This document shows, piece by piece, positions 48,283-59,762 of a stretch of 64,000 nt of DNA. The notes beneath the pieces were generated by a model. It was not told where the DNA came from, did no database searches, and saw nothing but the letters and a program-made list of their open reading frames with translations. Each line of letters opens with the position of its first letter. The stretch's first letter is position 1. Source of the DNA: Odontesthes bonariensis (taxonomy: Eukaryota > Chordata > Actinopteri > Atheriniformes > Atherinopsidae); assembly GCF_027942865.1 (NCBI RefSeq), contig NC_134515.1, positions 9,415,339-9,479,338 on the forward strand, given 5' to 3'. Made by a program: the position numbers and the translations under genes.

Positions 48283-49420
48283 ACAATATTGGTTTTAAAT
48301 ATGTAGTTAAGAGCAACTTATTGCAACCAAGAGGTTTGTTTAGTTGAAACTCCACTTAGTAGTGATGTGATCATGTGATCAGATTACATTTTTAATAACT
48401 TGAATTATTTTCAGTATGCCGTCTGTCTCTCATTGAGGAATTTGGGCCCATTTTTTTTCTTTTAATGTTGCCATGCATTCTTTTCATGCGGGTAAAAAAT
48501 GCTGGTGAAGCGGTTTAACTGCAACAATTTAATTTGTGTGAGGACATTGTGTGCTTTATAAAATGATTAATTAGAATACATACAGGTTGAGAAATAGCTG
48601 CCATAATGGCTCAATATTGATAGGGAACGGTCCGTGTGCTACATCCTTCACATTGCATGCTGTAGCTGTGCATAAGAAGGGACATTTGGAGAGGAGATAC
48701 AAGGTAATGCTTTTGGGCCAGCAACTACACAGTTGAAATACAAAGAGGTCTTTGGCCTGAGCTACAAGCACATGCCGGCTCGCAGATGGCTCTAATCCCC
48801 TGTGGCCCAACAATGCAACTGAAGCTAGTCTTTTAGCAGAAGAGAAAATGTTTCCCAGCCATAAGTACAGTTTCTGTAGAAGAGTAAGGATGGTTCTGAC
48901 CTTTGTGCTTTTGACATGTGAGGAAGATAAAATTTTGTCTGGTGTGTTATGAAGAACAAAGTGGTTAACAGAAGCACAGGTTGATGTATGGAAGACTGAA
49001 CAAGAAACACCAGCTATGTGAAGATATTTAAAAGAGGATTTATCATCTTGGACCAGATTAGGTCAGCTACACTTGCCACCATCCTCTGAAGGTTTCAGCT
49101 CCCATCTTATTATTCAAGTGAGTTTTACTAATGAAAACCTTGTTTTTTTGCTCCATCTATATGAAAGATGTCAAGCTGAGCAGTTCATATGGGCACTTTA
49201 ACTCTGCTCTGATACATAATATGGCTTTAAGAGCTGCTTGGTCCACATACATACAGTGTAAATAGGATTTTAACTTGTATACATCAGTGGTGGGATTCTG
49301 CTAAACAATGTCATAACCCTAACCCCCTGTTTGTGTTAACAAGCAACAGGTGTACCTATACAGTGGCCGGTGAGTGTATATTGCTTTTATATCAAGAGAT
49401 TTGCATCCAAGAGAAAGTCC
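48283..49420. other. Intergenic between flna and emd
   Basis: No gene, RNA gene or mobile element was recognised. flna and emd converge here. Confidence 0.5.
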
Positions 49421-50194
49421 AACATCGTGTTTTATAGAAACTTTATTGGATTATCTTATATTAAACATTTTTTCTCTTGGTGAGCATGACAATGTTTCAT
49501 GTTCATTACAAATAGATTCAATTTGTCAGAGAGCAGCTGTTTAAAAATGGAAAACTCAAACACAAAAAAGGAAACAGATGGCTTCAAGATATAGTGCAAC
49601 AATTTATACACCAAAGCAGGGAAATTAAAGGAGGGGGAATCAATGCCTGTCTTTCGTTCTCATGAAAAGACCAAAACGATTTGTGTGTGAAAAACCATCA
49701 GGTTGAGAAATCCATTTAACTGTCAAAAAAAGTTGATATTTTCTCAAAAAACAGGTGGGAACCGTGATTCTTCGCCGTCACTGAGACGAAAGGACATAAT
49801 GCATTTGTTGGGGACTAGTTTTGTGGTGCATCCAAACACATTTTATGTGCCTGAGTTTAGGGCAGCAGGACTGTTTGTGGAACAGAGGCCAATACAGACT
49901 GTGTATGCGTCTACGGTAATTAGGAACACATCACCCACACAGTTTTTGAGGCAAAGTTAAGCTCTGTAGCTCAGACAAACAATGCACACGAGGCTTTGTA
50001 AATACCTTCTAATTTGTGTCATTGTGGTCATTCGATGGAACTTGGTGAGACTATGAGACAGAAAAGTTTATGGAATGTGGCATTATTAAAGTTCCACAGA
50101 AGTCAAACTGTCAATAGGTATGAGGAAGGAAGGCTTATCCTTTGAAGAGAAAAAAAAAATGTCCTAACAATAAATCTGCTCATCAAGTCTGACA
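49421..50194 (-). terminator. emd: emd 3' UTR
   Basis: This sequence lies downstream of the emd stop on the minus strand. A TTTATT at 49442-49447 is AATAAA on the minus strand and is the likely poly(A) signal. The extent of the UTR is inferred. Confidence 0.5.
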
Positions 50195-53100
50195 TTATCC
50201 CATGTAGTGGTACATGAGGTAAAAGACAGCTGCTAAGGCAGCTAACAGCAGCAGTGCCAGAATCCCCTTCCACTTGTTGCCTCCATACCTCCCTCTGCTT
50301 AGCTGCCTGAATCGCACAGCCCTGTGATTGGTTTCTGTGTAGCTGATCCGGACAGGAGGCCTGAAACACAGGAGGGAAAGTTTAGAAAAGGAGCTCAACC
50401 GTTTTTGCTCGAACAAGCTGCAACATCAGACTTCAAAACTCACTCTGTGCTTTGGTCCAAGCGTTCATCTCGATCAGCATTGCCTCTTTGTTTCAACCTG
50501 AGCGGAGGAATAATTTGTCAACAACGATTCACTTACACAGATTCTAAATTGGATTATTGAGACAGAATTTAGAATGTTTTCCATGAAAGGTTGATAAATT
50601 AGGGCTCAAGGACCCTCTGTGTGGCAACAAATCTATAAACCACACAACTGTGCAGCCCTGTGTTTTCATCCATTTAAAAAAGGACTGAATAGAGAAGGTA
50701 CAGCAAGCTCAGTGAACATACAATTAATGTATTCTCATCACAAGGTAATGGCACAGGCTCGATATTCCTTATGCCTGCTGATTCTGCTCTGCTGTGTCTA
50801 ATGTCTAATTCATAATGCGATTGTTACAACTGAATAATGTGGCACACTAAAGAGCCTCAGTGCTCAACAGCAACTTTTTGCCCCTAAACAGGTTATTCAG
50901 GATGCATTGTGTCACTTTTTCTGTGTTTGCATGTTTGTTTGTGTAAAACTGTCTGCACACCAGATAATGAAGCCTCCTCTCCAGACTGCTATTGAAGGAA
51001 AAAGATCGAGGTTTAGGGTTGGAGCACAGGATTGGCAAATGCATTATGTAAATGGGGCGTCCCCATGGGGATAACTGAAACAAAATTGCGTTGTGTGTGT
51101 TAAAACTACTCACGTATTGGCATGGACCTCGTGTCTCTGTTGAATTGAAAGAAGAAGTATTTGAGAGGTGAGTTGCATGTTCCAGGGAAGAGAATGTTGG
51201 CACAAACATGGTGACAAGCAGACAATCAGGACTCACCGGACTGTGGTATGTCACGTAAGTAATTTCTTCCTCTGCAAAGAACACACAAAGGCACACTTTT
51301 TACCCCCATGACACAAATTCCACTGTGTTTTTGTTTGTAAGAACACATCCCAGTGTCCAAGTTTATAATTCATATATACATATTAACATCATCTTAGCAC
51401 CGTCGCTTCACAGCAAGAGGGTTGCATATTATTTAAAAACATGGTTGATACAAAAAGTTGAAGAAACTACTTATAGAACCATTATAACTGCTTATGGATG
51501 AATGGCAACATGAACTGATCATATCTTTCACTCTGAGTGAAACTATTTTTCCACAAACATGTGCAGACAGGGGGAATGCTTATTTAACTCTTCATTGGTG
51601 GACATGATGTGATTGCTGCCTTTTTTGCCTGTTTATCAGCAAGAATATACAAATATTACAGATTAGATGTTGGTGTGTACACAAGATGAAGATACACCAC
51701 ACTGTTGCATGAGGCAGCTCAGCAGTTAGTGGTTGCCCCTCAATTGGGAGGTTATTGGTTTGATCCACGACCCCCTCCACTCAACATGTCAAAGTATATT
51801 ATGGCAAAAAAATAATAATAATTTAGTACCTGCTAAATTGATTAAATGTGACGTTGGGTTTGAGGGGGAAGTTTTTTTTTTTTTTTTTTTTTTTTAAACC
51901 TGGACTGTCATCGCCATCAACGCGTGCCGCTGACTCGCTGCAGCACAGCTCATTCACTCTGTGCTCTACGACAGTCAGCTAACTTCACACGGAGTTTGCT
52001 ACTGCTAGTTTTGTGCAACATGGCAGGATATTTATCTGATTTTGAATAGTGGACGAAGACTTTGAGTACAATGGAGTGAATGAGCTGTGCTGCAGCGACG
52101 CGCGTCAATGACGTCATCCCATTAGACGAGTGTGTTGAAAGCCCCAGATAACAACAACATGGCAGCTGTGAGCCAACAGTGCAATAGTACAGTTCATTCA
52201 TTCATTGGTCTTAAAGTGTTGGTGAAATAAAGACAGATAATGCCTTATTTAGAGGCTGTATCGTCTCTGCCCTGTTCTCTCCCGTTATATGGATGTACAC
52301 GGATCTCCTGTGATCTAAATAGCGTCTTTCACCAAACTGTTATGGTGAGTAAATGAACGTATTTTATGCCAGAAATAAGGTCCAGGCTTAAAAAAAATAA
52401 ATAAATAAAATAAAACTTTCCAAAAGTCCTTCCTGCTTGACTAAATTAATTGAAGGAAGGGGACAGATATCACAAAACAATATGCTGGTCTGTACACTGA
52501 GTCTGACGCACCACTACTGATTAAATGCTTGCTTTTTGTAAACTTTGTTTTTGGTCAGAGTAGATGTAATTTGCATGAGGTTAAACGTGAGGAACCTCAT
52601 TAACAGGTGTTCAGAGGCAGGGTGAAAGATGTGCTTCTTAACAAACCGGTGTTATGACAAAATGTGATGCCCTCCCAAATTCAACCCCCTTTTTTGGCTT
52701 GCTTATCAAAATAAAACATTAAAACTTACCGAAACATTCAGCTGTATGTTGATTTTAATGAGCAAATGTTTTTAGCATTTGACTAGGCTGAGCCGAAATG
52801 TATTGAGACTCTTTAGGTTAATCATACAGCCTGTGCCTGAAAACATGAACCCTGAGGTCAGTTTGCAGGGTCCATACATACAAATCACAGCTCCAGTGCA
52901 AGCAGTATCATCACACAAACAAAACAATGACCTGCCCAGCTACCTAATATTCAACACAGAGTGGCATCAACCGCATATTCTTCAATATTCTGTCACTGAA
53001 CAACCTGCCAAGTGACACAATCCTACCTTCTTCTCTGTAGAAGGTCTTATCTGAAGACTGCTTCACAGTAACCTTCGCCATGGCCTGTTCAAGCTTCTTC

Positions 53101-54009
53101 TCATACAGCTTCCGAGTGGAATCTATGTCACACAAATGCATAAAAACTACTTCAGTAAGTTAAGAAAACAGTGTGAGAGGGCTGCTGGTATCACTGAGGG
53201 CAAAAGTTGTGCTCAGGAAGGCAGCACTCTTATATACAGGAAGTGCTGATTGGGCCATACCAAGCACAGCTCCATCATAGGGGGTAATTAAGTCATTTAT
53301 CTTAAATATTGTGTATTTTCTTTTATCTATGAGTTTCATATGTACTTAGTCTTGTGTTTGATTACTCTTAATTTGAGGGAACTGTTAAACTAACTGTTGG
53401 TTTTGTTTCTTTATTGCTGGATTACTTGTTAGTATTTGTTTCCTCTTTATGTGTCAGACTGGTCTGATCAGGCAGTATTTATGTCCCCTTTGTTTCTTGT
53501 GTGTTAGGTGTGTTTTATTCTGTTGAGCAGTTAGTTTGGAGTTACTTTGTTATGACTTGAGTTCACTTGACCTCTTTTAAGTTAATTGATTTGTGTTTTT
53601 TTTTTTGGAGATAAATAAAACCCACTTGTCCCTCAAATTACCACTGTGTCCTCATGTCTAACCAGCTCAGTCCCTCAGATTCACCATGATAAATGAGTGT
53701 TTTACATATCTTGTTGAGGTCTGTGTGCAGGATTTAGCATATTGAATTTTACAAAGAAACAAATTATTAAAAGTAAAGGAGACTTCAAGTGTAAACTAGA
53801 TGAGCAGCTTGGAATGATTTCTTATAGTTATATCAATAACTTTGTTGAAAACAGATTAACTATGTGACTGTAGTGTAGATACATATCAATTTATGCACAT
53901 GCAGCACACTTCTTATATGAATCATACCGACTATGGGTCCATGTTTAATGCCAAACTCAGTAAGCAAGCTCTGGATCTCTGCTTCACTTTTCTCACTCAG
54001 AGACATCAT
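50195..54009 (-). CDS. emd: Emerin, LEM-domain inner nuclear membrane protein
   Basis: There are six coding exons on the minus strand: 54009-53928, 53122-53027, 51271-51237, 51136-51114, 50497-50444 and 50360-50195. They total 456 nt, for 151 residues, with GT-AG sites throughout. Residues 3-45 form a LEM domain (LSEKSEAEIQSLLTEFGIK, then HGPIVDSTRKLYEKKLEQAM), which in this family binds BAF and so chromatin. The C terminus has one membrane helix (GILALLLLAALAAVFYLMY) followed by HYMG, as expected for a tail-anchored nuclear envelope protein. It is much shorter than human emerin (254 residues); the middle is reduced to small exons of 35, 23 and 54 nt. Adjacency to flna supports emerin over other LEM proteins. 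The first of two tandem ATGs was chosen as the start; the second is equally possible. Confidence 0.88.
51863..52420. mobile_element. TTAA-type MITE, copy 2, in emd intron 2
   Basis: Related to the element at 641-1178. The two share the segment starting GTGCTGCAGCGACG (CTGCTGCAGCGGAG in copy 1), the CRE palindrome (here 52109-52116), repeated CATT units, and the segment CCTTATTTAGAGGCTGTAT. The inverted ends AAACCTGGAC and ATTTTATGCCAGAAATAAGG are kept, but the outermost bases are degraded and a long T-run has expanded near the left end. Confidence 0.7.
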
Positions 54010-54041
54010 GGAGATGGATAAGAAGGACACTTGTGAAATAA

Positions 54042-54400
54042 GCTGCTAACCAGGCAGAAATCCGGCAGCCATTCCTGTTGTTAGTTGTTCATTTGAAAGA
54101 CAAATCAGTAATTAATGCTAAAAGGCAAAGTTTAAAATGTTAAGCTATCTTAATTCTAAGCATTTTGTTGAAAATATTACCCACAATTTCAACTGTTTGG
54201 CTTCATTAATCATTCATGAGTTATACATAAAACAGTCACTTTTATTAAAAAACGCTCATTCACTTGTTGAAAGATAAAGTGAAAGTGAGAAGATTTAACT
54301 CACCTTTGAAGAAAGCCAAGAGTCTTGTGAAGATCAAGAAGGGAGCTGAGAGGAGTACAACTACAAAGTGGGCGTAACCAGAGACATTACGCCCACTCTG
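54042..54400 (-). promoter_or_regulatory. emd: Putative emd promoter, non-coding exon and 5' UTR intron
   Basis: On the minus strand, CTTTCTTCAAAG followed by GTGAGT (donor at 54303) looks like the end of a non-coding exon. A matching acceptor, GGTTAGCAG, precedes 54042, just upstream of the emd ATG. About 65 bases further 5' of the donor lies a perfect hairpin, GTGGGCGTAA and TTACGCCCAC with a 9-base spacer (54368-54396). A TATA-like TAAATAG is near 54410. Transcription start is inferred, not observed. Confidence 0.45.
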
Positions 54401-54723
54401 GCTCTATTTACAGGGACAATACGGAAAGCCAAAAGGCTCATAACTGATAAATTATTTTTTGTGTGATGGCATTTAATAAATCCCAGGTGGCGTTAGAGAC
54501 ACAGTTTAACAAATATCAAGTGGCACTGACTGACATGTAATAAATCACTATTTCTGCTGTGTGTTTAATACATTCTACCACCAGAAGGTGCTATTTAATG
54601 TGCCTTTTTCCTGTTTTTATAGCCTAGACAAGATGTATATGCACTCAGGCATGATATTTTATTTAATTTTGCTTTCAAGATATTAATTCATACAAATGAT
54701 TAATTGATTCAGATTTTTTTTTA
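54183..54723. repeat. Left arm of a large inverted repeat
   Basis: This arm is the near-identical reverse complement of 54961-55497, with only scattered differences and small indels. The 237-base spacer between the arms shows no gene. The arm contains the putative emd promoter and non-coding exon, including the donor CAAAG|GTGAGT. Confidence 0.9.
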
Positions 54724-54960
54724 AACAGAGAAAGACCGGTGTAATTGTGTCAGCCATTTTTCATTCATGTCTGCTGTTACTGTAACAATCCTGAGGGTGG
54801 TGAAAGAGGACATTTTTCTCATGCTATCTGATCAGATACAATCAGCTAAATCAACTAAAATCATTCAAATCACATTTTCTTTCTGTAGAAGTTTGAAGTT
54901 GAGCCAATTCACTTTTCTTGTTTGCTTAGCTGACACAGTTACACCGATCTTCCTGTGTTA

Positions 54961-55497
54961 GAAAAAAAATCTGAATCAATTAATCATTTGTATGACTTAA
55001 TATCTTGAAAGCAAAATTAAATAAAATATCATGCCTGAGTGCAAATAGGCTATAAAAACAGGAAAAAGGCACATTAAATAGCACCTTCTGGTGGTAGAAT
55101 GTATTAAACACACAGCAGATATAGTGATTTATTACATGTCAGTCAGTGCCACTTGATATTTGTTAAACTGTGTCTCTAACGCCACCTGGGATTTATTAAA
55201 TGCCATCACACAAAAATTAGTGCACCAGTCATTAATCAATTATGAGCCTTTTGGCTTTCCGTACTGTCCCTGTAAATGGAGCCAGAGTGGGCGTAATGTC
55301 TCTGGTTACGCCCACTTTGTAGCTGTACTCCTCTCAGCTCCCTTCCTGATCTTCAGAATCTTGGCTTTCTTCAAAGCTGAGTTAAATCTTCTCACTTTCA
55401 CTTTATCTTTCAACAAGTGAATGAGCATTTTTTAATAAAAGCGACTGTTTTATGTATAACTCATGAATGATTAATGAAGCCATACAGTTGAAAGTGT
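54961..55497. repeat. Right arm of a large inverted repeat
   Basis: Reverse-complement partner of 54183-54723. The 29-bp hairpin is preserved at 55287-55315. The position equivalent to the emd splice donor reads CAAAGCTGAGT, so the GT is lost. If transcribed from its promoter copy, it would point rightward, towards ninj1. Confidence 0.9.
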
Positions 55498-55539
55498 TTA
55501 TAATTGTATAAACATTTTTATTGCTTTATTATGTCTGCT

Positions 55540-55600
55540 ACTGGATGCTTGAATTTCCTTTGGGATCAATAAAGTATCTATCTATCTATCTATCTATTGA
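55540..55600 (+). repeat. TATC microsatellite with retroelement-like tail
   Basis: TTGAATTTCCTTTGGGATCAATAAAG followed by about five TATC units. This is a common 3' tail of fish non-LTR elements. No element body is recognised upstream, where the inverted-repeat arm ends. Confidence 0.6.
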
Positions 55601-56424
55601 GCTAGCTAGCTAGAGGAGACTTGTAAGAAACTTTCAAGCAATAATTTGAAAATCTCATAAACCAATGTTTTATTCACAATAAAACATAAAAAAAACAAAA
55701 AACTTTAAATCCTGAAAGTGAAACATTTCACCACCTTGTGAAAAATATGAGCTCATCTTGAATTGGATGGCAGAAATATGTCTCTTTTAACAACAGTCTG
55801 TAAACATCTGGGAACTGAGACCAGTTTGGGGAGAGGAGAGTCCTGAATCTTCGTTGTCACATGAAAAGCTAAATGTTTTCAGTTTGCGAAAGGTCTGGAC
55901 TGCAGGCAGGCCAATCCACGGCCTTGACTCTGGCACTACGAAGCCATGCCGTTGGAATAGATGCAGTATGTGGTTTAACTCTGTCTTGCAAAAATATGCA
56001 AGGCATTCCCTGAAAAAGACAGACTGAGTGGGAGCAAATGTCGCTCTAAATCCTTTATATACTTTTCAGCATTGATGCCTTTCCAGATGTGCAAGTTGCC
56101 AGTTCCATAGACACTGATGCACCAGCAGAGATGTTGACTTTTAAAACGAGTGCTGACAACAAAAAGAATTTTGAATTTAGATTTGTCCGACGACAGTACT
56201 GTCGGTCCTTTGAAATTAGCCGGCAGTACACTTTTTGTGGAGAAGCACCTATGATGTGTAAGATGCTCCTTTTTAAACCCGTGCACAGAGCCTGAACAGG
56301 AAAGGCTGGGTCAACAAAGAAAGATCATAACCATTAACAAGGTTTAGGTTTGTTGAGCCTACAAACACAAAGAAAGCCTAGCTATGAAGTTACCTCATAG
56401 TACAACCCTCAGATCTATTATTAC

Positions 56425-56710
56425 TGATCATCCATCCATTTTCTATACCCACTTAATCCAATTTAGGGTCACGGGGGGGCTGGAGCCCATCCCAGCTGTC
56501 ATCAGGTGAGAGGCGGGGTTACACCCTGAACAGGTCGCCAGAGACAAACAACCACACACACACACTCCTAAGGACAACTTAGAGACACTGATTAACCTAA
56601 CGTGCATGTTTTTGGACGGTGGGATGAAGCTGGAGGACCCAGAGAGAACCCACGCATACACGGGGAGAACATGCAAACTCCACACAGAAAGGCTGGGACT
56701 TGAACCCCTT
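56425..56710. mobile_element. Widespread teleost interspersed repeat
   Basis: The sequence runs ATCCATCCATTTTCTATACC, GGGGGCTGGAGCCCATCCCA, then a CA-rich part, GTTTTTGGACGGTGGGATGA and ACATGCAAACTCCACACAGA. I recognise this as a repeat found throughout fish genomes. Its class (LINE-derived or SINE-like) cannot be settled from this copy. It has no intact reading frame. Confidence 0.7.
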
Positions 56711-57022
56711 TGTTTGGTTACCAGAAGGGTTAATGTCAGTAGAGTTCATTGATATGTGTACTCAAAGAAAGGCAGTTTTAAAGTATATAAACAAATGTTT
56801 TTGGTGGTTGGTCTCTGGTGGAGCTGTGAGCTGAGATGCATGCTGACTAATGTTATATTCCCTAAAGTGATCCATTAAGATCCATTCAGGAGTTAAAGGT
56901 TTGGTCCAGTCGGTGAAACTCAAAGAAGTCAAGGTTTGGACAGCTCACACAGGAGGCACAGAAAGGATTCTGACCCACCGCAACCTTCAAAAGATAACTA
57001 AGTTTTTGGTCCAAAGTGCGGT

Positions 57023-59762
57023 CTAAATCCCAGCAGAGATGTTCAGGTCTCTGGGCAGGGGCAGAAGCTTAGGCTCTAGCATTGGTACGACCGGAGCTGG
57101 TAATGCACTGTGAAGAGAAAACATGGAAGAATTATAAAAATGAGAAACAAAACACCTTTTTTTCAGCATAAAGACCTACCTGACATGCCCCGGAAATCCA
57201 AGTGCTGTGATGAAGATGTTGATCAGGACTGTAAAGAAGACAAAAACTGTGGCCACGTTGTTCATCCTGTTCAGCTTTGCATGTTTCCGTTCATCATTAA
57301 GATCATACTTCACTGCTGGCACAAAACGACAGCAACGCAGCAAAAATTAACTACAGTAACTTTAGGATTTCTCAACCTCTGGATTCTTCCTATTTTGTTG
57401 CATTACAACCTGCAGTTTAAATAGATATGTTTGGGGATTTTATGTGATGGGCCTCCATGTAAAAGTCCAAATTAATGAAGAAAAAACACCAATAAAAAAC
57501 TAAATACCAAAAATATGGATAGCATCTGTTGTTAGCTAGCTAGCTATAGCAAACTAGTGAAAATCTACATTTCCAATGATAGTTCATAATCGAGAAACTT
57601 CAGTACCATATCACAACGAAGACTGCGGCATCTGGCAGGACTATGATGTCTTGGTGTAATTTTTGTAGAATGTAAGAAAAAGAATCTCAGTGCAGGGTGA
57701 TTATATTCATACAATTTGGAAGTTTAACACAAATAGCTTTGAATGCATTTGTTATGCAAACTGGTTGAGGCACACCAAGAGACAGCAGTCTCTCCAGTTT
57801 CAGTCAAAAGCAGAATGAAGATTTAAATCTGATACGGAGAAGAGGAAACTGGAGTTCAAAGCTTCATAAAGAAAAAATCAATTGCATTATAAAACCAACT
57901 ATAAGTCCAACTTGTCTCAGCTTGAGGACTTCACCAGACTTTGTCACACAGAAAAGGCTTGAAATAAAAAATGTGTATCGGCAAGACTTATGTTGGAAGA
58001 GAAATCAGAACAGTGTAATGATAAAAAATCTGGGTCACTTGCCAATAAAGACGAGCAGCAGCCCCACTATGACCTGCAATATTATGGACAGAGCCAGCAG
58101 GACAATGAGGGGGATGTAGAAGCGGTACTGGGGCCCCACATAGAGGATGGTCTTTAGCTGGGAAGCGTTGGCCATCAACAAGGCGACATCTAACATGCTC
58201 TGAGCTGCACTCTTCTTTGTTGCATAGTGATTCATGTCGAAGTGGCGGCGCATCAGCTGAGCAGACTGTAAGAGCAGAGAGGAGAGGGTGGAGGCTGATA
58301 AAGCTTTGTACAACATTACAGCCTCTGACAGGAGGCGCTTGTACAGGTCTGACTGCTATAGCTACACGTGTCACCATGGAATTTTTCTAAACAGAGAGGT
58401 ATTATTGGCTTAAGAGGAGGTGAATGGTAATGGGACAGGTGATGACTCACCAAGGCAGAAGAAAGAGGGAGAAGCAACAAGACTCGACATGTGACTCTCT
58501 GTCTGCGTCGATAGAAACGAGCAAAAACATGCACGAGCAAGGAAAAATCCTATCTGTAAAGTGTATTCCTCCAAGTAAAAAATCCATTCTTAATAGTCAA
58601 AACTATAATCTAACATCCACAATAACATTCTTGATATGTTTTATTGTGAATAAAATATTGGTTTATGAGATTAGCAAACATGATGCACATTGTCCCAGTC
58701 ATTTGGATACCTATTATTAGTTTTTCACAGAAAAAAGGATGTTACACGTATCTTAAATGATCAATGGAGAAGAATTAAATCATGGATACAATCATTGCAT
58801 CTCCAGTCTAGCGATGAAGTGTTAAAACAGCTTGTCGTAGGCTCTGAATCTGAAGGTAACTCTTTGTGTTGCTCGGAACCACTGAAGGAGACTTACTTTT
58901 AAAACCGCATAAAGACATTTTCATGGCACTTAAAGGTATGGTACATCACACGTGGGTGCAGCTCTCACTCGTCAAAAATGTGCTTGTTTATCTCCACACA
59001 CAGCAGACAAGTGAGGAAGTAAACACTGGTTTTAAACAGGGTTGTGTAACCACTGACATTCCTATAGAGGGACTCGTAGCCATGGTTCTCAAGATCAGGG
59101 GTTAAGACCTGCACAAGAGGTCACTGTAGCCATGGATCTTCTTTTTCTTTCAGTTTTAATTCCCATTAAGGGCGTTTTTCATAGCAGGAAAAGCACATAA
59201 GAAGTTTAATACAGTTTTGCCTAAAGATATGAGTCAGCTCAGCACTTTTTCTGGGAGCATTGGCAGGATCCACTGATGGTACCACAGACCAAAGCTGACC
59301 TGATTTAGAACATCTTTTGAATATAGTTAAAAACTCCAGGATAAATAAGAGGATATATTTTAAATAACATCCATCTATGCAAACAGATAGTATTAGCAGT
59401 TAATAGCTGTTTTTCTTTTGTTATTTAAACTGGATTGTGTGGAGTTTTCACAAAATGCTGATAATATTTAGAGTGATTATTTTCTATTATGTGAGAAATG
59501 AGGCTGAACATTGTGATGTAAACCTCAGGAGCTTTCTCTAAATTACAGTTTTATCCATTAGAGTGCAAAGTCATTTTTAGAGTAAGTTAAAAGAGCAGAG
59601 ATGAGGCGTAACTTGTACCTGAATACAAGGCAGTGTGGCTTTTGCCTTTGGTCAAAACATGGCTCTGAAGAGCAGATAACTGGGTAGTTTGGCTCTTACC
59701 TCAACATCATCAAGTTTATTCAGAGCTACATCCTCTCCATTCTGTCTGCGTTCCGCAGCCAT
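57023..59762 (-). CDS. ninj1: Ninjurin-1-like membrane protein
   Basis: There are four exons on the minus strand: 59762-59700, 58265-58043, 57312-57180 and 57107-57023. They total 504 nt, for 167 residues. The ninjurin core is clear: NHYATKKSAAQSMLDVALLM, then ANASQLKTI (amphipathic helices), a first membrane helix IPLIVLLALSIILQVIVGLL, the linker VKYDLNDERKHAKLNRMNN and a second helix TVFVFFTVLINIFITALGF. Ninjurins are small plasma-membrane proteins. NINJ1 oligomers rupture the membrane during lytic cell death. The lysines and aspartate of KKSAAxSMLD, important for NINJ1 assembly, are present. Text such as ALLMANASQLK and VKYDLN is nearer NINJ1 than NINJ2. Exon 2 ends at a GC donor. The C-terminal tail is longer than in human NINJ1. 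Confidence 0.87.
58266..59699 (-). other. ninj1 intron 1
   Basis: A 1.4-kb intron with donor GTAAGA and acceptor TCTTACAG. No gene or named repeat was recognised. Confidence 0.6.
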
